In this document: one piece after another, positions 10,871 to 22,590 of the stretch
How the letters are laid out: every line of letters starts with the position of its first letter
Position numbering within the stretch: the stretch's first letter is position 1
Assembly: GCF_003265705.1 (NCBI RefSeq)
Contig: NW_020312785.1
Span: forward strand, 132,495,790 to 132,559,789
Direction: 5' to 3'
DNA: 64,000 nucleotides
Origin: Callorhinus ursinus
Taxonomy: Eukaryota; Chordata; Mammalia; Carnivora; Otariidae
The notes under the pieces: model-generated
What the model saw: only the letters and a program-made list of their open reading frames with translations
Database searches by the model: none
Told to the model about the DNA's origin: nothing
Made by a program: the position numbers and the translations under genes

Positions 10871-11490
10871 TCACTCCACAGCTGTCTTGTTCTTTGGATA
10901 GGTGCAATATCTTTGAGCCTCTTCTTTGCCTTTGCTTTGATGTTGTATATTATATAAAAAGGCCCTGCTGCCTCGGCTTTGCCAGGCAGTTTTGCCTCAG
11001 CCATTGTTCTCTTGCCAACCCAACTGGAAAGAAATAGGGATCCCATAAAGGGATGATAAACCAGATGTGTGAAATTACCTCTCTTAACATGTGTAATAGT
11101 ATGTACATAATTTACCCACAGTGTGGTTTTGGTTGACCTGGAGGTATTGGAGAGCCAGCCTGGAAATGGACACTTTGCCAGGGCTGTGGAGAGAAATGAC
11201 CAAGGGCCTTGCTTAACTAGCTGCCTAAGAAGGTCACCAATTATACAAACTATCCACACAGACAGCTTGTATTAGTAGAGGGATATGCTGTAGCTTTTCA
11301 TGAGGATGAGCTATGCCCAAACATGAAGGAAGAAATAATGTGAAAAGGAAATAGAAAAGAGTACTCAATGATAGGCAATGGAATCAAGACCAGTAACAAG
11401 CATGGATAAATGGGAAAGAGGAAGAAGCAATGTCATCAGCTAAAACAAACAAGTAAACACAAATAAGCAAATAAGGTAATAAATTTACCC
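10871..11490. other. Unclassified stretch with a TATA-like motif
   Basis: A 170-codon minus-strand frame (10747-11259) overlaps L2 sequence and has no domain, so I do not call it a gene. ATATTATATAAAAAGGCCCTGC (about 10945-10966) resembles an LTR TATA region, but no LTR boundaries can be defined. Confidence 0.3.
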
Positions 11491-11494
11491 TTTG

Positions 11495-11700
11495 TTGAAA
11501 GTTGATTATGCACCATGAACTATTTTAGTACAGTGTATATGTTGTTTAATTTAATTTTCACAAATATACTAAAGAATTGATCTTTGTTCCTATTTTCCAG
11601 ATAAGGAAAATTATGGCTCAGCACACTTAAGTAACTCTCCCAAGATCACACAGCATGTGAGAGCTGGACCCAATATTTACACCCCAGGTTTCTCTGCCTT
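11495..11700 (-). repeat. MIR SINE (diverged)
   Basis: ATTTTCCAGATAAGGAAAATTATGGCTCAG, AGTAACTCTCCCAAGATCACACAGC is the reverse complement of the MIR core (CTGTGTGACCTTGGG, CTCAGTTTCCTCATCTG). Confidence 0.65.
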
Positions 11701-12008
11701 AAAAGGACAATTGTGCTGCTCATAGCCTCTGGCGTGGCACGAAAGAAAAGATACTTTTCTCAGGGAGGGTCAACCTGGCATTTCTGAAGCAGCACCCTTC
11801 CGTGCTGAACAGAACAACAAGAACAGTTCATAGGCACCATTAAGTTCATGGAATGCTGGGATCTCCCTGCTGGGAGGTCCAAAAGCATCCATGCATAGAG
11901 CTGACAAGGCTAACAGAGACAGATACTAGAAGTTATTCAAGATTTAACACACCCACCTATTACTTCTTAGTTCTACTGATTTAGATGAACACGTTGATTT
12001 AGCCAAAA

Positions 12009-12062
12009 AGTATATACATATACTTTATATGTATATATAAATATATATAAATATATATATTA
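12009..12062. repeat. (TA)n-rich low-complexity tract
   Basis: These 54 bases are almost only A and T, built of ATATATAA and TATACATATA units. They lie 225 bp left of an inverted duplication. Confidence 0.85.
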
Positions 12063-12286
12063 TAACTGACAGTTAACTTATGAATATTTAGAGAATAGCA
12101 GCATTCATTTGCAGCCAGCACTTGGAGCTATGTTCACCAAGATCAAGTCATGTTGGACTAGTCACATTTCCACCTTATGTTTATGCTGTTCTGCTGAGCT
12201 AGACTATCACAGGAATGCCATAGAACTACTCAATCTTGATTTCATCCACGTCCTTAGAAAAATGCTTTCTAATATCCTTGTGAGCC

Positions 12287-12646
12287 TGTGTGAACATGGT
12301 AAGTCGAATGCTAGCTCAACTGAATAGAGGTATAACAACTGAAACAATTACATCCTGAGAGGATGATGATGTGGGTGTGTTTAGTGATAATACTATAGGG
12401 CCTCAGACTTAGACTTGTATTTTTCAATATATTTTGGATGACTTGAAGAATGTGATCTCTCTTCTGAACTTCAGTTTCATAATAAAATAATTGCTGGGAG
12501 TCTCCATATGGATATCCAAAGCAATTCAACCGAAAATGTCCAAAACTGACACCATTACCCTCTCTCTCAGGCTTGCCTCTCTCCAGTCCTTCCCCACTCG
12601 GTTGACAGACTGCCATGTTAGTGGCAAGTACTTGAACGCACCTTAA
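12287..12646 (+). repeat. Left arm of a 97%-identical inverted duplication
   Basis: The reverse complement of this segment matches 13866-14223 from TGTGAACATGG to TTGAACGCACC. By eye there are ten substitutions and no indel over about 353 bp, apart from slippage at the inner edge. A shared roughly 100-codon frame (minus strand here) follows from the duplication and has no known domain. The repeat family, if any, is not recognised. Confidence 0.9.
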
Positions 12647-13276
12647 CATATACATTCATGTATATGAATATACATTTATTCACTGGGTGATGGAGAATCT
12701 TGAAAGTATGACCAGAATTGTGTTTTAGGAAGTTCGTTTTGATGGTTATATGAAGTATGGTGAAAACAGAGGACAGTGCCACCAGAAAACTATCACCATT
12801 TTTCAGGCAAGAAATGAAGAAGATCTAAAGTAAGAAAGTGGAACTTAGTTGGAAAAAATGGGAGGGGACAAATTTGATACATGTGGGGATCTGCTGGCTG
12901 ATCGGCTGGCGGAGTTCAAGAGGGAGAGGAGACTAGGATAACGCTCAGTGATTCGAATGGATGGATTTGGCATGATGACAGTGGACACCTATGGCTTTTT
13001 ACTGAGGAAAATATTATACCTCTTCTTCTCAAAACTGTTAACAAGTTACTTTAAGGGAGATAATATTTTTTCCATAATTTTGGTCCCACTGTCTTAACTG
13101 ATTGGTCTAGGAGGACACCTCCCCTGTGACAATCATAGAACCCCAACCTACTGGCAGCAGGTAATGGATCCAGAGGAGGGCAACTCATTCAGACCAAATC
13201 AACCAGAGTCCTTGTCCAGAATTTTGAACTTGGAACCAAAGCAAGTTTCAGTCTGGCCTTTTTAGTGACAGAAGTT
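12647..13276. other. Spacer of the inverted duplication, left part
   Basis: This is unclassified sequence between the inverted arms, with no recognisable gene. Confidence 0.4.
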
Positions 13277-13630
13277 TCCTATGGACTGAATGTTTGTGAC
13301 CCCCAAAATTTCTATGTTGAAGCCTAATCCTCCATGTGACAGTATTTGGAGGTGGGCCTTTGGAAAATAATTAAGTCATGAGAATGGAGCACTCATTAAT
13401 GGAATTAGGCCCCTTATAAGAAGTGACAAGAGAGAAATGATTTCTCTCAGCCACGTACCTCCCATACAATAAGAAGGTGGCTGTCTACAAGCCAGGAAGC
13501 AGATACTCACCAGACGTTGTCTTGCTTTTGGACTTCCAGCTTTCAGAACTGTGAGATATTTCTCACAGGTGGTTTATTATTTAAGCCACCCAATCTATGG
13601 TATTTTGTTAGAGCAGCCTGAAGTAAGACA
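13277..13630 (+). repeat. MLT1-type MaLR LTR
   Basis: CTATGGACTGAATGTTTGTGACCCCC, GGAGGTGGGCCTTTGG, CCCCTTATAAGAAG, CTTCCAGCTTTCAGAACTGTGAGA, TTTAAGCCACCCAATCTATGGTATTTTGTTA follows MLT1 from near its 5' end to its 3' end. Its 5' TG is degraded. It sits in the spacer of the inverted duplication. Confidence 0.85.
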
Positions 13631-13865
13631 AGGTTTCAAGATATGGAGCTAGCAGGCATATTTTCCACCAAATAGGAGGAGTGGTCTGAAGCAAAAGAAG
13701 ATTAAGCCCATAGGCAAAGAAAAACAGTGAGTTCTACAATATTTGAGAAACCTGGCTCCAGGTGTTCATGGGGCCCATTTGCATCCCTGTCCCTCCTACA
13801 ATTTGATTGTACAACTTTTCTTGGATTTCCTGCGACAATGTTTTCCCTTTGTTGCCTAAGCTAAT

Positions 13866-14223
13866 TAAAGGTGCGTTCAAGTACTTGCCACTAACATGGC
13901 AGTCTGTCAACCGAGTGGGGGAGGACTGGAGAGAGGCAAGCCTGAGAGAGAGCGTAATGGTGTCAGTTTTGGACATTTTCGGTTGAATTGCTTTGGATAT
14001 CCATATGGAGACTCCCAGCAATTATTTTATTATGAAACTGAGGTTCAGAAGAGAGATCACATTCCTCAAGTCATCCAAAATATATTGAAAAATACAAGTC
14101 TCAGTCTGAGGCCCTATAGTATTATCACTAAATACAGCCACGTCATCATCCTCTCAGGATGTAATTGTTTCAGTTGTTATACCTCTATTCAGTTGCGCTA
14201 GCATTCGACTTGCCATGTTCACA
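13866..14223 (-). repeat. Right arm of the inverted duplication
   Basis: This is the reverse-complement copy of 12287-12646. The outer boundary is sharp: homology stops after CCATGTTCACA (14223), and the DNA outside the two arms is unrelated. Confidence 0.9.
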
Positions 14224-15695
14224 TATAATGTAAGGTCCTTCCTAACTAAACTTGGTGTCACTTCTCTAGTCTCATCACCACTGACTCCTAATTTCTTCAT
14301 ATTCCAGGATTTGAACTTGCTTCTTCTGGAAGTTCACCCAGATGTCTTACTCAGAAAAACAAGGAACATCTACTTAACTGTGGAGTAAGACAATTCTGAA
14401 GACCTCCTTTTTCAGCTGTTGATGGGGAACTGATCTCACACAGAACCTGAGGAGGAAGTAAATAGGGAGACACTCTAGTCCAAACTTTCTTTATTTTTAC
14501 AGATGAAATACTGAGTCTGAGCAGAATAAAGTTACTTTATCTATGTGCTGGTGATCACGAGCCTCCGTCTTCTGATTCCCATTCCACTGCCCCAAATCCA
14601 GATGGAAGTGAAAACAAATCTTACAAACAGAAGAGCCAAGAAGGGAGGAAGGGAAATATAGCCACAGGGACTGAAGATCCAGAAGAGGAGGAGGAAGTGC
14701 TTTTATTTTCTGGAACCACCCCTAACCCCAAAATGTAAAAGGAAACAAGAAAAGCTTATGAAGGCTAGGGAGAAGAGGGAACAGACACTACACACAGGAA
14801 ATGGAGGCATAAGAAAAGTGGGAAAGGAGAAATGACAAGCTTAAGAAATCATTTCCTTAGAATGGGGTGGGTTCAGGGCCAGGAATAACGGGCCCAGATG
14901 GTTTTAATGATCAAACTCTGCCTCTTGCCTTTCATCTGGCTGTAGCAGGAACTATCACCAGTGAAGGGCCATATCCTGTCCGTGGGCTGCCTCACAGGCT
15001 CCCACTGGTGCCTTGGAAGTATTTCACTGAAGCTGGGATACTTTCCCATTCCCCAGACCTCACATCAGGAAGCCTGCTTACCCATTCCCAGGACTGCCCC
15101 GGCATTCACGAATGTGGTGGAATATAAGGTGAGTCATTTTCTCAGTCTTGGAAGTCTCTTTTCGTCCTGTCCTTCATTTACTTTAACATATACATGTTGG
15201 AGTATGGTTTCTGGATCATCTCAGTCTCCTTGAAAAAGCAAAGAGTTGTTAACATTTGTGAGAAACACAGAAATACCAAGCAACCCGAGGCCAAGAAGGA
15301 TAGCTTGAATCCATTTGACTCTGAGGAAAATAGCTGGTAAAATTCATCTAGAAAGAATTCTCCTCTTTTTTTTTTTCTTGTTGCCTTTCCTCAACAAAAG
15401 TTGCACTATTAAGAGATCCCAGTGTTGAGGTTACCTCCAAATACTGAAGTATTCATAAAAATTTTACCCCATAATAGCAAAGCAGAAAAGTAACTCCAGG
15501 AGTTTGGAAGTGAATCATTGGCCTTCCAGACACTGACCCAAACTCCTTTTCCAACACTTGAGTTAATACCAGTATCCTGAGACCCCAGACTGTGTTCCTC
15601 TTTTTCTTAGTTTGGAAAGAATGACTAATCCCTGTATACTATTCTTGGACTGTTATTTTGGCCAATTTAGGAAGAATGGACGAATACTAATAATA
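14224..15695. other. Unclassified non-coding stretch
   Basis: A purine-rich patch lies at about 14640-14700. ATAAGGTGAGTC at 15125-15136 looks like a splice donor after an 86-codon open frame (14867-15127). No acceptor, homology or second exon supports an exon, so I do not call one. Confidence 0.3.
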
Positions 15696-15699
15696 TCCG

Positions 15700-15842
15700 A
15701 CGTTTATAGCACGTTCACAGTTTACAAAGGCTTTTTCCATTTACTCCTCACGGCAGTTCCCAGATGAAGTGCCCAAGTGGTGAAGCGAGGATATAAACAC
15801 AGGTCTTTTGAATCCAACCTGCAGTTTTAATTGTGCACTAGA
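15700..15842 (-). repeat. MIR-like fragment (very diverged)
   Basis: TTTATAGCACGTTCACAGTTTACAAAGGC...CCATTTACTCCTCACGGCAGTTCCCAG...AAGCGAGGATATAAACACAGG resembles the reverse MIR/MIR3 3' half. The assignment is weak. Confidence 0.35.
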
Positions 15843-16599
15843 CAGGGTACATAATAACTAGCAACCTTCATATTCCAGTGGTGTGGCGCAGTAAAGTTGC
15901 CTCCTGCTCTTGTCACAGCAGCGTGGGCTGGTGGGGCTGGGGATTCTGCTTCATACAGTCACGCAGGGATTCATGCTCAGTCCACCCATGCATCACGGTT
16001 TTCCACATGTGGTCTCCAAAGCCGCTGGAGAGTGATGGGGAGGGAGAGAGCACACGCAGATTTTGATGAGCCAGGCCAGGAAATGGAGCACATCACTTCT
16101 GCCCAGGTTCTTTTGTCCTGAACGTCATCTCAGCAAGGGTGGCCAAGAGGTAATTCAGCTATTCACCCAGGTCCACAAGCCTTGGGAAAGTGGATTTGAG
16201 AGCTTTGCCCTTAGAACTTCAGTTTATCAAGCCTCCGTGACGTCTGTCCTGTTGAGGAGACCTTGCTGAATAGTCTTTGGAAGTGACTGTTTTTCTTTCC
16301 AGCGTCTTTTCCTCCTTTCAGCTCCCCAAATGTCTGTCTATTCCTGTTCACTTTTAGCCCTTTCCCAGAGGCTGCTTTGAGATCTATTCAGTCCTCATTT
16401 CATTTAAGCCTTCACCTGTGTATTTGTCTTTCCCCTCATGAACTCGTTAGAGACAAAAAATGTGTCTACTAGCGCAATACTGTGAGATACGTTCCCTCCA
16501 ATCTCCTTCATCAACCTTCCACTTTCATACCAAAAACCTCAGTTCTGCCCTAGTACCAGATGCTATGCCTGGAGCCATAGGGAGAAGCAAAGAGGAATT
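15843..16599. other. Unclassified non-coding stretch
   Basis: Several short overlapping plus-strand frames (15878-16269) have no domains. No gene is recognised. Confidence 0.35.
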
Positions 16600-16613
16600 A
16601 GCCATGAGGTCTT

Positions 16614-16828
16614 TTTTTTTTCTTTTTAAAGATTTTATTTATTTATTTGCTAGAGAGAGAGAGTGAGAGCACAAGCAGGGGGAGGGGCAGAGGCAGAGGG
16701 AGAAGAAGACTCCCCGCTGAGCAGGGAGCCCCATGTGGGACTCGATGTGGGACTCGATCCCAGGACTCTGGGATCATGACCCGAGCTGAAGGCAGCCGCT
16801 TAACCGACTGAGCCACCCAGGCGTCCCA
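16614..16828 (-). mobile_element. Can-SINE with internal 12-bp duplication
   Basis: TSD AGCCATGAGGTCTT (16600-16613) versus AGCCATGGGGTCTT (16829-16842). Next to the B box, ATGTGGGACTCG occurs twice in tandem (16733-16744 and 16745-16756). Confidence 0.95.
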
Positions 16829-16989
16829 AGCCATGGGGTCTTAAGAAGCTTATGAAGAAGGCTAAGGTAAATATGCAACAAGGCACGTAAAATACAGTGC
16901 TAAGGACACAGAGGGAAGAAACTGACTTTGAATTGAAGGGAGGGGGACTGGAAGGACCTCAATGAAGAATTATTAACCATTAAAGAAGT

Positions 16990-17140
16990 AGCAAGCAGTT
17001 ACTGAGTTGTTACGTGCCAGGGCCCACGTGACAGTGCCTTATACGTATTATTTCGTGTCAATCTCATAACAACCTTACGAAATGGCACCAGTGTTGCTCC
17101 CCTTAGCCAGGTTGGAACAGACACTGGAAAACTGACAATA
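16990..17140 (-). repeat. MIR-like fragment
   Basis: ACTGAGTTGTTACGTGCCAGGGCCC...ATACGTATTATTTCGTGTCAATCTCATAACAACCTTACGAAAT resembles the reverse MIR 3' half (TATGTGCCAGGCACTG, TTAATCCTCACAACAACCCTATGAG). Confidence 0.55.
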
Positions 17141-17355
17141 AGGGACATTACTAGGACAACTGGTGAAATGTCAATATGAGCTGTAGATTAAATAGGTAAT
17201 AGTATTGTATGAACACTAACTTTCTTGATTTTGATCATCATTTTGTAGTTATATAGGAGAACATTTTTGTTCATAGGAAATTCACCCTGAAGGATTTAGG
17301 AATGAAGGGGCATGATATAAATTTACTCTCAAATAGTTCAGAAAAATAGTAATAA

Positions 17356-17382
17356 TTGTGTGTGTGTGTGTTTGTGTGTGCA
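17356..17382. repeat. (TG)n microsatellite
   Basis: A broken TG run is followed by CACGAGAGAGAATTGGTGTGCGCATGCACACGTG, an alternating purine-pyrimidine patch extending to about 17413. Confidence 0.85.
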
Positions 17383-17884
17383 CGAGAGAGAATTGGTGTG
17401 CGCATGCACACGTGTTGGGGGGAAGGGGTGGGAGGGGAGACAGTGATAAAGGAAATGTAGTGAAATGTTAACAGTTGGTGAAGATGGATGACAGGAGGGT
17501 TGTGCTGCTCTTGAAATTTTCTGCCATTTTAGAATTATTTCAAAATGAGAAGGTACAAGAGAAAAGAAAGAAAATTGACAAGAGAATGATGAAGTGACTT
17601 GCCCGGCATGTACAGCTTGTGAATGACGGGGGCAATGGTCTCCTGCAGAATCCACTGGCTTTGCCACCTGGGCACCATAAAGGACACAGATCCTCTGTGC
17701 CTCGTCATTTGCTCTGGCACTGCCCACGTCCTCAGTCACACTGCAGCTGCCCAGGACCGATGAAGTGGGAAAGCCTTCCCACCTGGCTGGCCCCTGGCCC
17801 GTCCCCCTTCCCATTCCACAGGAATCCTCCCCATCTTACAGACTGTGTCTTCTAATCAGTTCTCTTGTTTATGGTCTGTAGCCC

Positions 17885-17992
17885 ATCATCTCTAGAATGT
17901 AAGCACTACTTTTGTGCTTACTTATTGCCGGGATGATAGCACTGAAAACAGTGTGTGCCACATGGTGGACACTCGGTAAGTCGTTGGTAAAA
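17885..17992 (+). repeat. L2 LINE 3' end (diverged)
   Basis: ATCTCTAGAATGTAAGC...GATAGCACTGAAAACAGTGTGTGCCACATGGTGGACACTCGGTAAG follows the L2 3' end order (ATGTAAGCTCC, AGCACCTAGAACAGTGCCTGGCACATAGTAGG). Confidence 0.55.
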
Positions 17993-19255
17993 AAAATAAA
18001 TAAGAACTTTGGGGGGCTTGTTCTGCAAGGCACTTTGAAGAGAGGAGGTCCGGAAGCCTAGGACCCCATGGATTTCCTTGGATGTCAGCGAAGTACCTGG
18101 ATGCATCACCCTGGGGTAGACATTGCGATGCACACCTCAGATCACACTTCAGGAATGAAGGTCTTATGCTCTAAGCAGCCCCTTCTGGAGACTGCCTCAG
18201 CTAAAGAGAGCCGCCCCTCCCAACATGGCATCTCTCTCCCAGATCCATCCAAACCCAATGGCTCGCTGATGTCCAGTGTAAAGGCCCTGCCCTCTCGCGC
18301 CAGTCCAGAGCTCTGCAGGATCTTCCCCTCTTGAGAACTCCCTGTGAGGTTGGCTGAGGCCCTCACTGGCCCTGCATGATGGCTCTCCCTCCCCCTCTGC
18401 CTGATTGTGCTTCATTTCCTTCCCTTCCCATCCCCAGATGGGGATCCCAGGAGCCCTCCCCTGGGAGCCTCCTGTTAGCCTCCTACACACTAACTCCATC
18501 TCAGAGTGTGCTTCCCACGAGACCCAGCCTGTAACACTCCCTCCTCCCCAAATCAAGATGCATCTCTGATTCAGATATTGAATTTCACAAATAGTGACCC
18601 TTCGTCATTACAGGCAAAAACAGACTGTCTCCTAGAAAAAAACAATTGGCTTCATAAAGGCCAAGAGGTCATTCACCTCTGAACTCACAAAATCAATGGC
18701 ATGCCATTAAGGAGAAAATATGAAGAACTTCCAAGAAGCTCTAAAAGAAAGGGGGTGTTGTCACTGGGGACTCTGGGAATTTAGTGACATGCTCAGGTAA
18801 CATAGATGCTTTTAACTGGGATCTCCTGAAGACAGTTCATGCCCCTTTGTGAGGAGGATGGGAAGGCTGTGGTCTTCTCTGTACCTCGACTTCCAAAAAT
18901 AATGAAGGTTAATGGAGTCCAACTTTCAGGAAGACCGGGGTAGGGAGGAGTAAAGTGGGGCGCTCACAGGTGTCTAGGTATACTTCTGGGTTGTTTCAAG
19001 ATGCCAGGAGAGGGTATTTAAGGTTTACGCATCTGATACAAACGAACAAAATGTAAAGACCATGAAATAAAATACATGCTTTCTTCATGTCTTTGCAACT
19101 GGGGGACGCAAGAGTCACCCCACTGAATGCATGCCCGGTGATTCCAGTCCTTCCCTACCTACCGTTGCTCTCTACAAAACAGATCTGGGCATGTACTAAA
19201 CCATCTTAGATGCTGCTTCTAGATACTTTTTGCTGATTACATAATGACCAAGCCC
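17993..19255. other. Unclassified non-coding stretch
   Basis: The 18060-18560 part is GC-rich relative to its surroundings, with overlapping frames on both strands and no domain. No promoter-like CpG cluster or gene is recognised. Confidence 0.4.
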
Positions 19256-19259
19256 CTTA

Positions 19260-19590
19260 CCACCATACTGAGTGTCTTTCAAAATCAGACCACAACCAAA
19301 CACTCTGGGTTCCATTCTAATTCTTGGGACATTTTCCCTCCTCCCTGCCCCCATCTTTCAGAATCACTTCCTGTTCCTCAAAGAAGCTGGGCCCTACGTT
19401 TGTCTCAGCTCTTTATTTTTGCATTTGCTAATTCCCCCTCCCCCTTTCCTCAATTCGGCCCCAGCTTCAATGTCACCTGTCTGCCAACCTCTGCCTCTCT
19501 CCAACTCCAGCCATAATTCATTGCTTCTACCTTTGTTCTCATGCAGCACCTTGTCTGATCACTGTTCTGGCTTTTTTTCTTTCTTTTTAA
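19260..19590 (+). repeat. L2-like fragment (weak)
   Basis: The wording CCAGCTTCAATGTCACCTGTCTGCCAACCTCTGCC...CATGCAGCACCTTGTCTGATCAC follows L2 (TCAAATGTCACCTCCTCAGAG...CATAGCACTTATC). The segment is strongly diverged. Confidence 0.35.
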
Positions 19591-19782
19591 GTCACAATAT
19601 AAATACATATGAATACAATAGCTTGTGTTCCTATTGTAAGATATAAAAGTACCTCGGGTCGCAAGTATGAATCCCCCACCCGTGTTTTGATTCAGAAGCT
19701 GTTTGGTGGGGGTAGGAGAGGTACACAGGTGTTCATTACATTATTCTGTATACATTTTCATATTTGAATATTTCATTAAAAA

Positions 19783-20640
19783 ATGACAGTCTTTCCTTTT
19801 CTTTGCCACTCTTCGTCGGCCAGAAGTACTATTAACAGTTTATTGTGTACTGGTTTTTCTAGACCTTTTGCTGTGTTTTCAAACATATATATAGTCACAT
19901 ATACCCATGCAATTACTTTTTATTCAGATGGAATCATACTATTCCTATTGTTCTATAATTTTTTAGTTAATAGACTTATTTCATTGAGCAGTTTCAGCTT
20001 AAAAGAAATTGAGCAGAGAGTACAGAGAGTTCCCGTTTACCCCACTTCCCTGTCAGTATCTCCGTATTATCATCTTGCGTGGTTCGTGTGTTAGAATTGA
20101 CAAGCTAATATTGATACATTATTAACTACCGTCCACAGTTTATATTAGGGTTCACCCTTTCTGTTGGGTTCTCTGGGTTTGCCAGAAACATCATGTCACA
20201 GATCCACCTTGATGGTATCACACAGAATAGTTTCACCTTCCTAAGAACCGGCTGTGTTCCACCTCTTCATCCCTACCCACCCCACCCTGACTCACCTCAG
20301 CTCCTGGCAGCTCCTGATCTCACTGTATTTGCTCTTTTACCTTTTCCAGAATGTCAAAGACTTGGAGTCACACAGCACAAATTCTTTCCAGACTGCCTTC
20401 TTTCACTTAGCAATATACATTTTCGGCTCTTTGGTGTCTTTTCATGGCTATAATTTACTTTTTTCATTGACACTGACTCCCCCCCCCCCCCCCCCCCCCG
20501 GCATCCTTGCGTATACAGGTACCTTTTTCTCTTTAACAGCTATGTCAGTGTCTCATAGTATGATTGTAACAACTTCTGTATCCTTTTCCTCCCCAAGGGA
20601 CATGTGGGTTTTTCAAGTTTTCTAATTGTGTATTTACACA
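19783..20640 (-). repeat. Old L1 (L1M-type) 3' region
   Basis: On the plus strand the sequence reads as antisense L1M 3' sequence: CAGATGGAATCATACTATTC, TAATATTGATACATTATTAACTACCGTCCACAG, ATGGTATCACACAGAATAGTTTCACC, TCTTTCACTTAGCAATATACATTTTCGG, GTCTTTTCATGGCT. A 21-C run (20479-20499) lies within it. The exact ends are uncertain. Confidence 0.6.
20479..20499. repeat. Uninterrupted 21-base C run
   Basis: Twenty-one consecutive C residues (G on the minus strand) sit in otherwise AT-rich L1-derived sequence. Such a tract can form a G-quadruplex or i-motif and is prone to length error in sequencing. Confidence 0.95.
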
Positions 20641-20966
20641 TCTTTGACTCCCCATAAACTTTGTACTTCTTAACCAATAAAACCAATAAAAAATGATCTT
20701 CAATAAACAGCACTGCTTCTGTCCACAAAGAAGAACTTACACGAGGAAGGGCGGTGGTAACTCAAAGCAAGAAGAGGGAAGGGTTCATAGGGTCCCATAG
20801 GTGGTGGTAGAGGAGCTTAGGGGAGGGTGGGGAGCGGCAGGCTAGTCCACACAGACTTAACAGCGGAAGCAGGATTGGAATTGAGCCTTAAAAGGGTGGA
20901 TAGGGGTTAGGAGGACTGGGGGATTGTCATCCTTTTCACTTCTGAAAATCAAGAAGCAACCTCAGT

Positions 20967-21098
20967 GGCACACCTGGCTGGCTTAGTTGGAACAGCATGT
21001 GACCCTTGATCTCGGGGTCATGAGTTTGAGCCCCATGTTCAGTACAGTGATTACTAAGAAGCATAAATGAATAAATAAACTTAAAAAAAAAAAAGGAG
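20967..21098 (+). mobile_element. Short, older tRNA-derived Can-SINE
   Basis: GGCACACCTGGCTGGCTTAGTTGG...GAGTTTGAGCCCC...AATAAATAAACTT-A12. AAGAAGCAACCTCAGT (20951-20966) recurs as AAAAAGCAAGCTCAGT (21099-21114). Confidence 0.87.
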
Positions 21099-21114
21099 AA
21101 AAAGCAAGCTCAGT

Positions 21115-22590
21115 GTGCTGGTGCTGGCATCACGGCCCAGCAGCCTGGGGGCCTGGAAACATGCCCACTCTGACTGCTGCCGGCTTCTCCAGCTGCCTGG
21201 CCTCAGCCTGGGAGAGCATGCGAAGGAAAGACAGAACCACTGTTACGCGCTTTTCCTAAGAACATGGATATACATGGTGTGTCTCTAGGCAGGCCCTGGC
21301 CAAAAAAGGCAAGGAGGACTGGCCTCCAGGAGTTCTCGTTCCAAAAATATTCTTGGCTTGTGGAAACCAAGTCAATGCAGAAGGACTCCCAGACTGATTG
21401 CCTCACTGCTCCTGGGCTGCATCTCATAACATTTCTGACCCTCGGAAACAGAATGCGTCACGGAGCAGTCCATCTTCCCCTTCTACGACGACAGTTCCTG
21501 TATTCAGGAGCCACACCTCAGCCACCTCAATGACTCCTGTGGCACCTACCGCCCAAACTAACCCCTGCTGTTGGATGCTAACTGACAACAGTATTAGGAA
21601 CTACCACTCATAATATGGGTTCCCCCAGAAGCACACCCTGAAATGAGATTCCAGTAAAATTCGTTTATTTGGGAAGTGACCCAGGGACAACTGTAGAGGA
21701 GAGGAAAGTGAGATTGGGAAGGGAAGGCCGCCAATACACCGTGTGTCATGAAGCAAGTCATTTCTGTGGACCACTGGAGCCTAACCTCCCAGGGAGACTC
21801 TGGGAAAAGATGCAAAACATGTCCTGGGAATTATCCTACAAGATGGCAAGATGGCTGAGATATTTATACGCCAACTCGTAAGAGTTGCTGGTTGAGGGCT
21901 ACTCCTAGGGGTATAATAATTTGCTGCCCTTCAAGCCTGCCATACACAGGATGACAGGGTGACCTTGTACGTTTCCAGAAAAGTCCCCTCAGGCTCTGAG
22001 CGACAGATGCTGGAAGGTGGAAGTCAGCCAGACCACGCTGACCTGGCAAAGTTTGAGGGCCGTGAGTGAGGGGGGCATTTGCTACACTATCTTATAGGGA
22101 AAATAGTCACAAGAGATCTGAATCCCCTCTATAAATTTGTGACAAGTGATTGTCCACTCCTGCCCCCAGGAAGCTTAGCACATCCCAGGGCAAGCAACTT
22201 CAGTGTTGGCAACCCCGAGTGCTGGAGGTGCTTCTCCACTTGTTCTAAATCTCCCCGTCTCTAAATGCCCCAATGGGCTGCTAGTGGAGCCCTCTGCAGC
22301 TACTCAGGACATTGAAAGCACGTTCCATCTGTCAGCCCTTCGAATATCTGAAAACAGTCACCACAGTCCCTCTGCTTATCCACGGTCCCCTCTCTTTTAA
22401 ACTTCTCCAATCCCTTCAACATCGTCCTCACCATGTAGTTTTGAACTCTTAGCCATCCCTCACACACCCGCCCAGGCAAAATTTAAGAAAAGGAAAATAA
22501 ATGATCTACTGAAGACCGGGTACAAAGTCACTGTCACATGTGGCACCCCTTCAACCCACGTTTTAAAAATCCATGGGCCTATGATCCAAG
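21115..22590. other. Unclassified stretch
   Basis: 21600-22075 has an LTR-like feel (GAGATTCCAGTAAAATTCGTTTATTTGGGAAGTGACCC), but I cannot match it to a family. No gene is recognised, and overlapping short frames have no domain. Confidence 0.3.

Noticed and set aside
10747..11259. 170-codon minus-strand frame
   Set aside because: Its 3' part lies in L2 sequence and its composition is not protein-like.
12311..12655. Similar 101-114-codon frames at 12311-12655 (minus) and 13896-14201 (plus) as a gene pair
   Set aside because: The similarity is fully explained by the inverted duplication at DNA level. Substitutions do not show a codon-position pattern that I can detect, and there is no known domain.
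15125..15136. Splice-donor-like AAGGTGAGT after an open frame
   Set aside because: One motif without an acceptor, homology or second exon is expected by chance.
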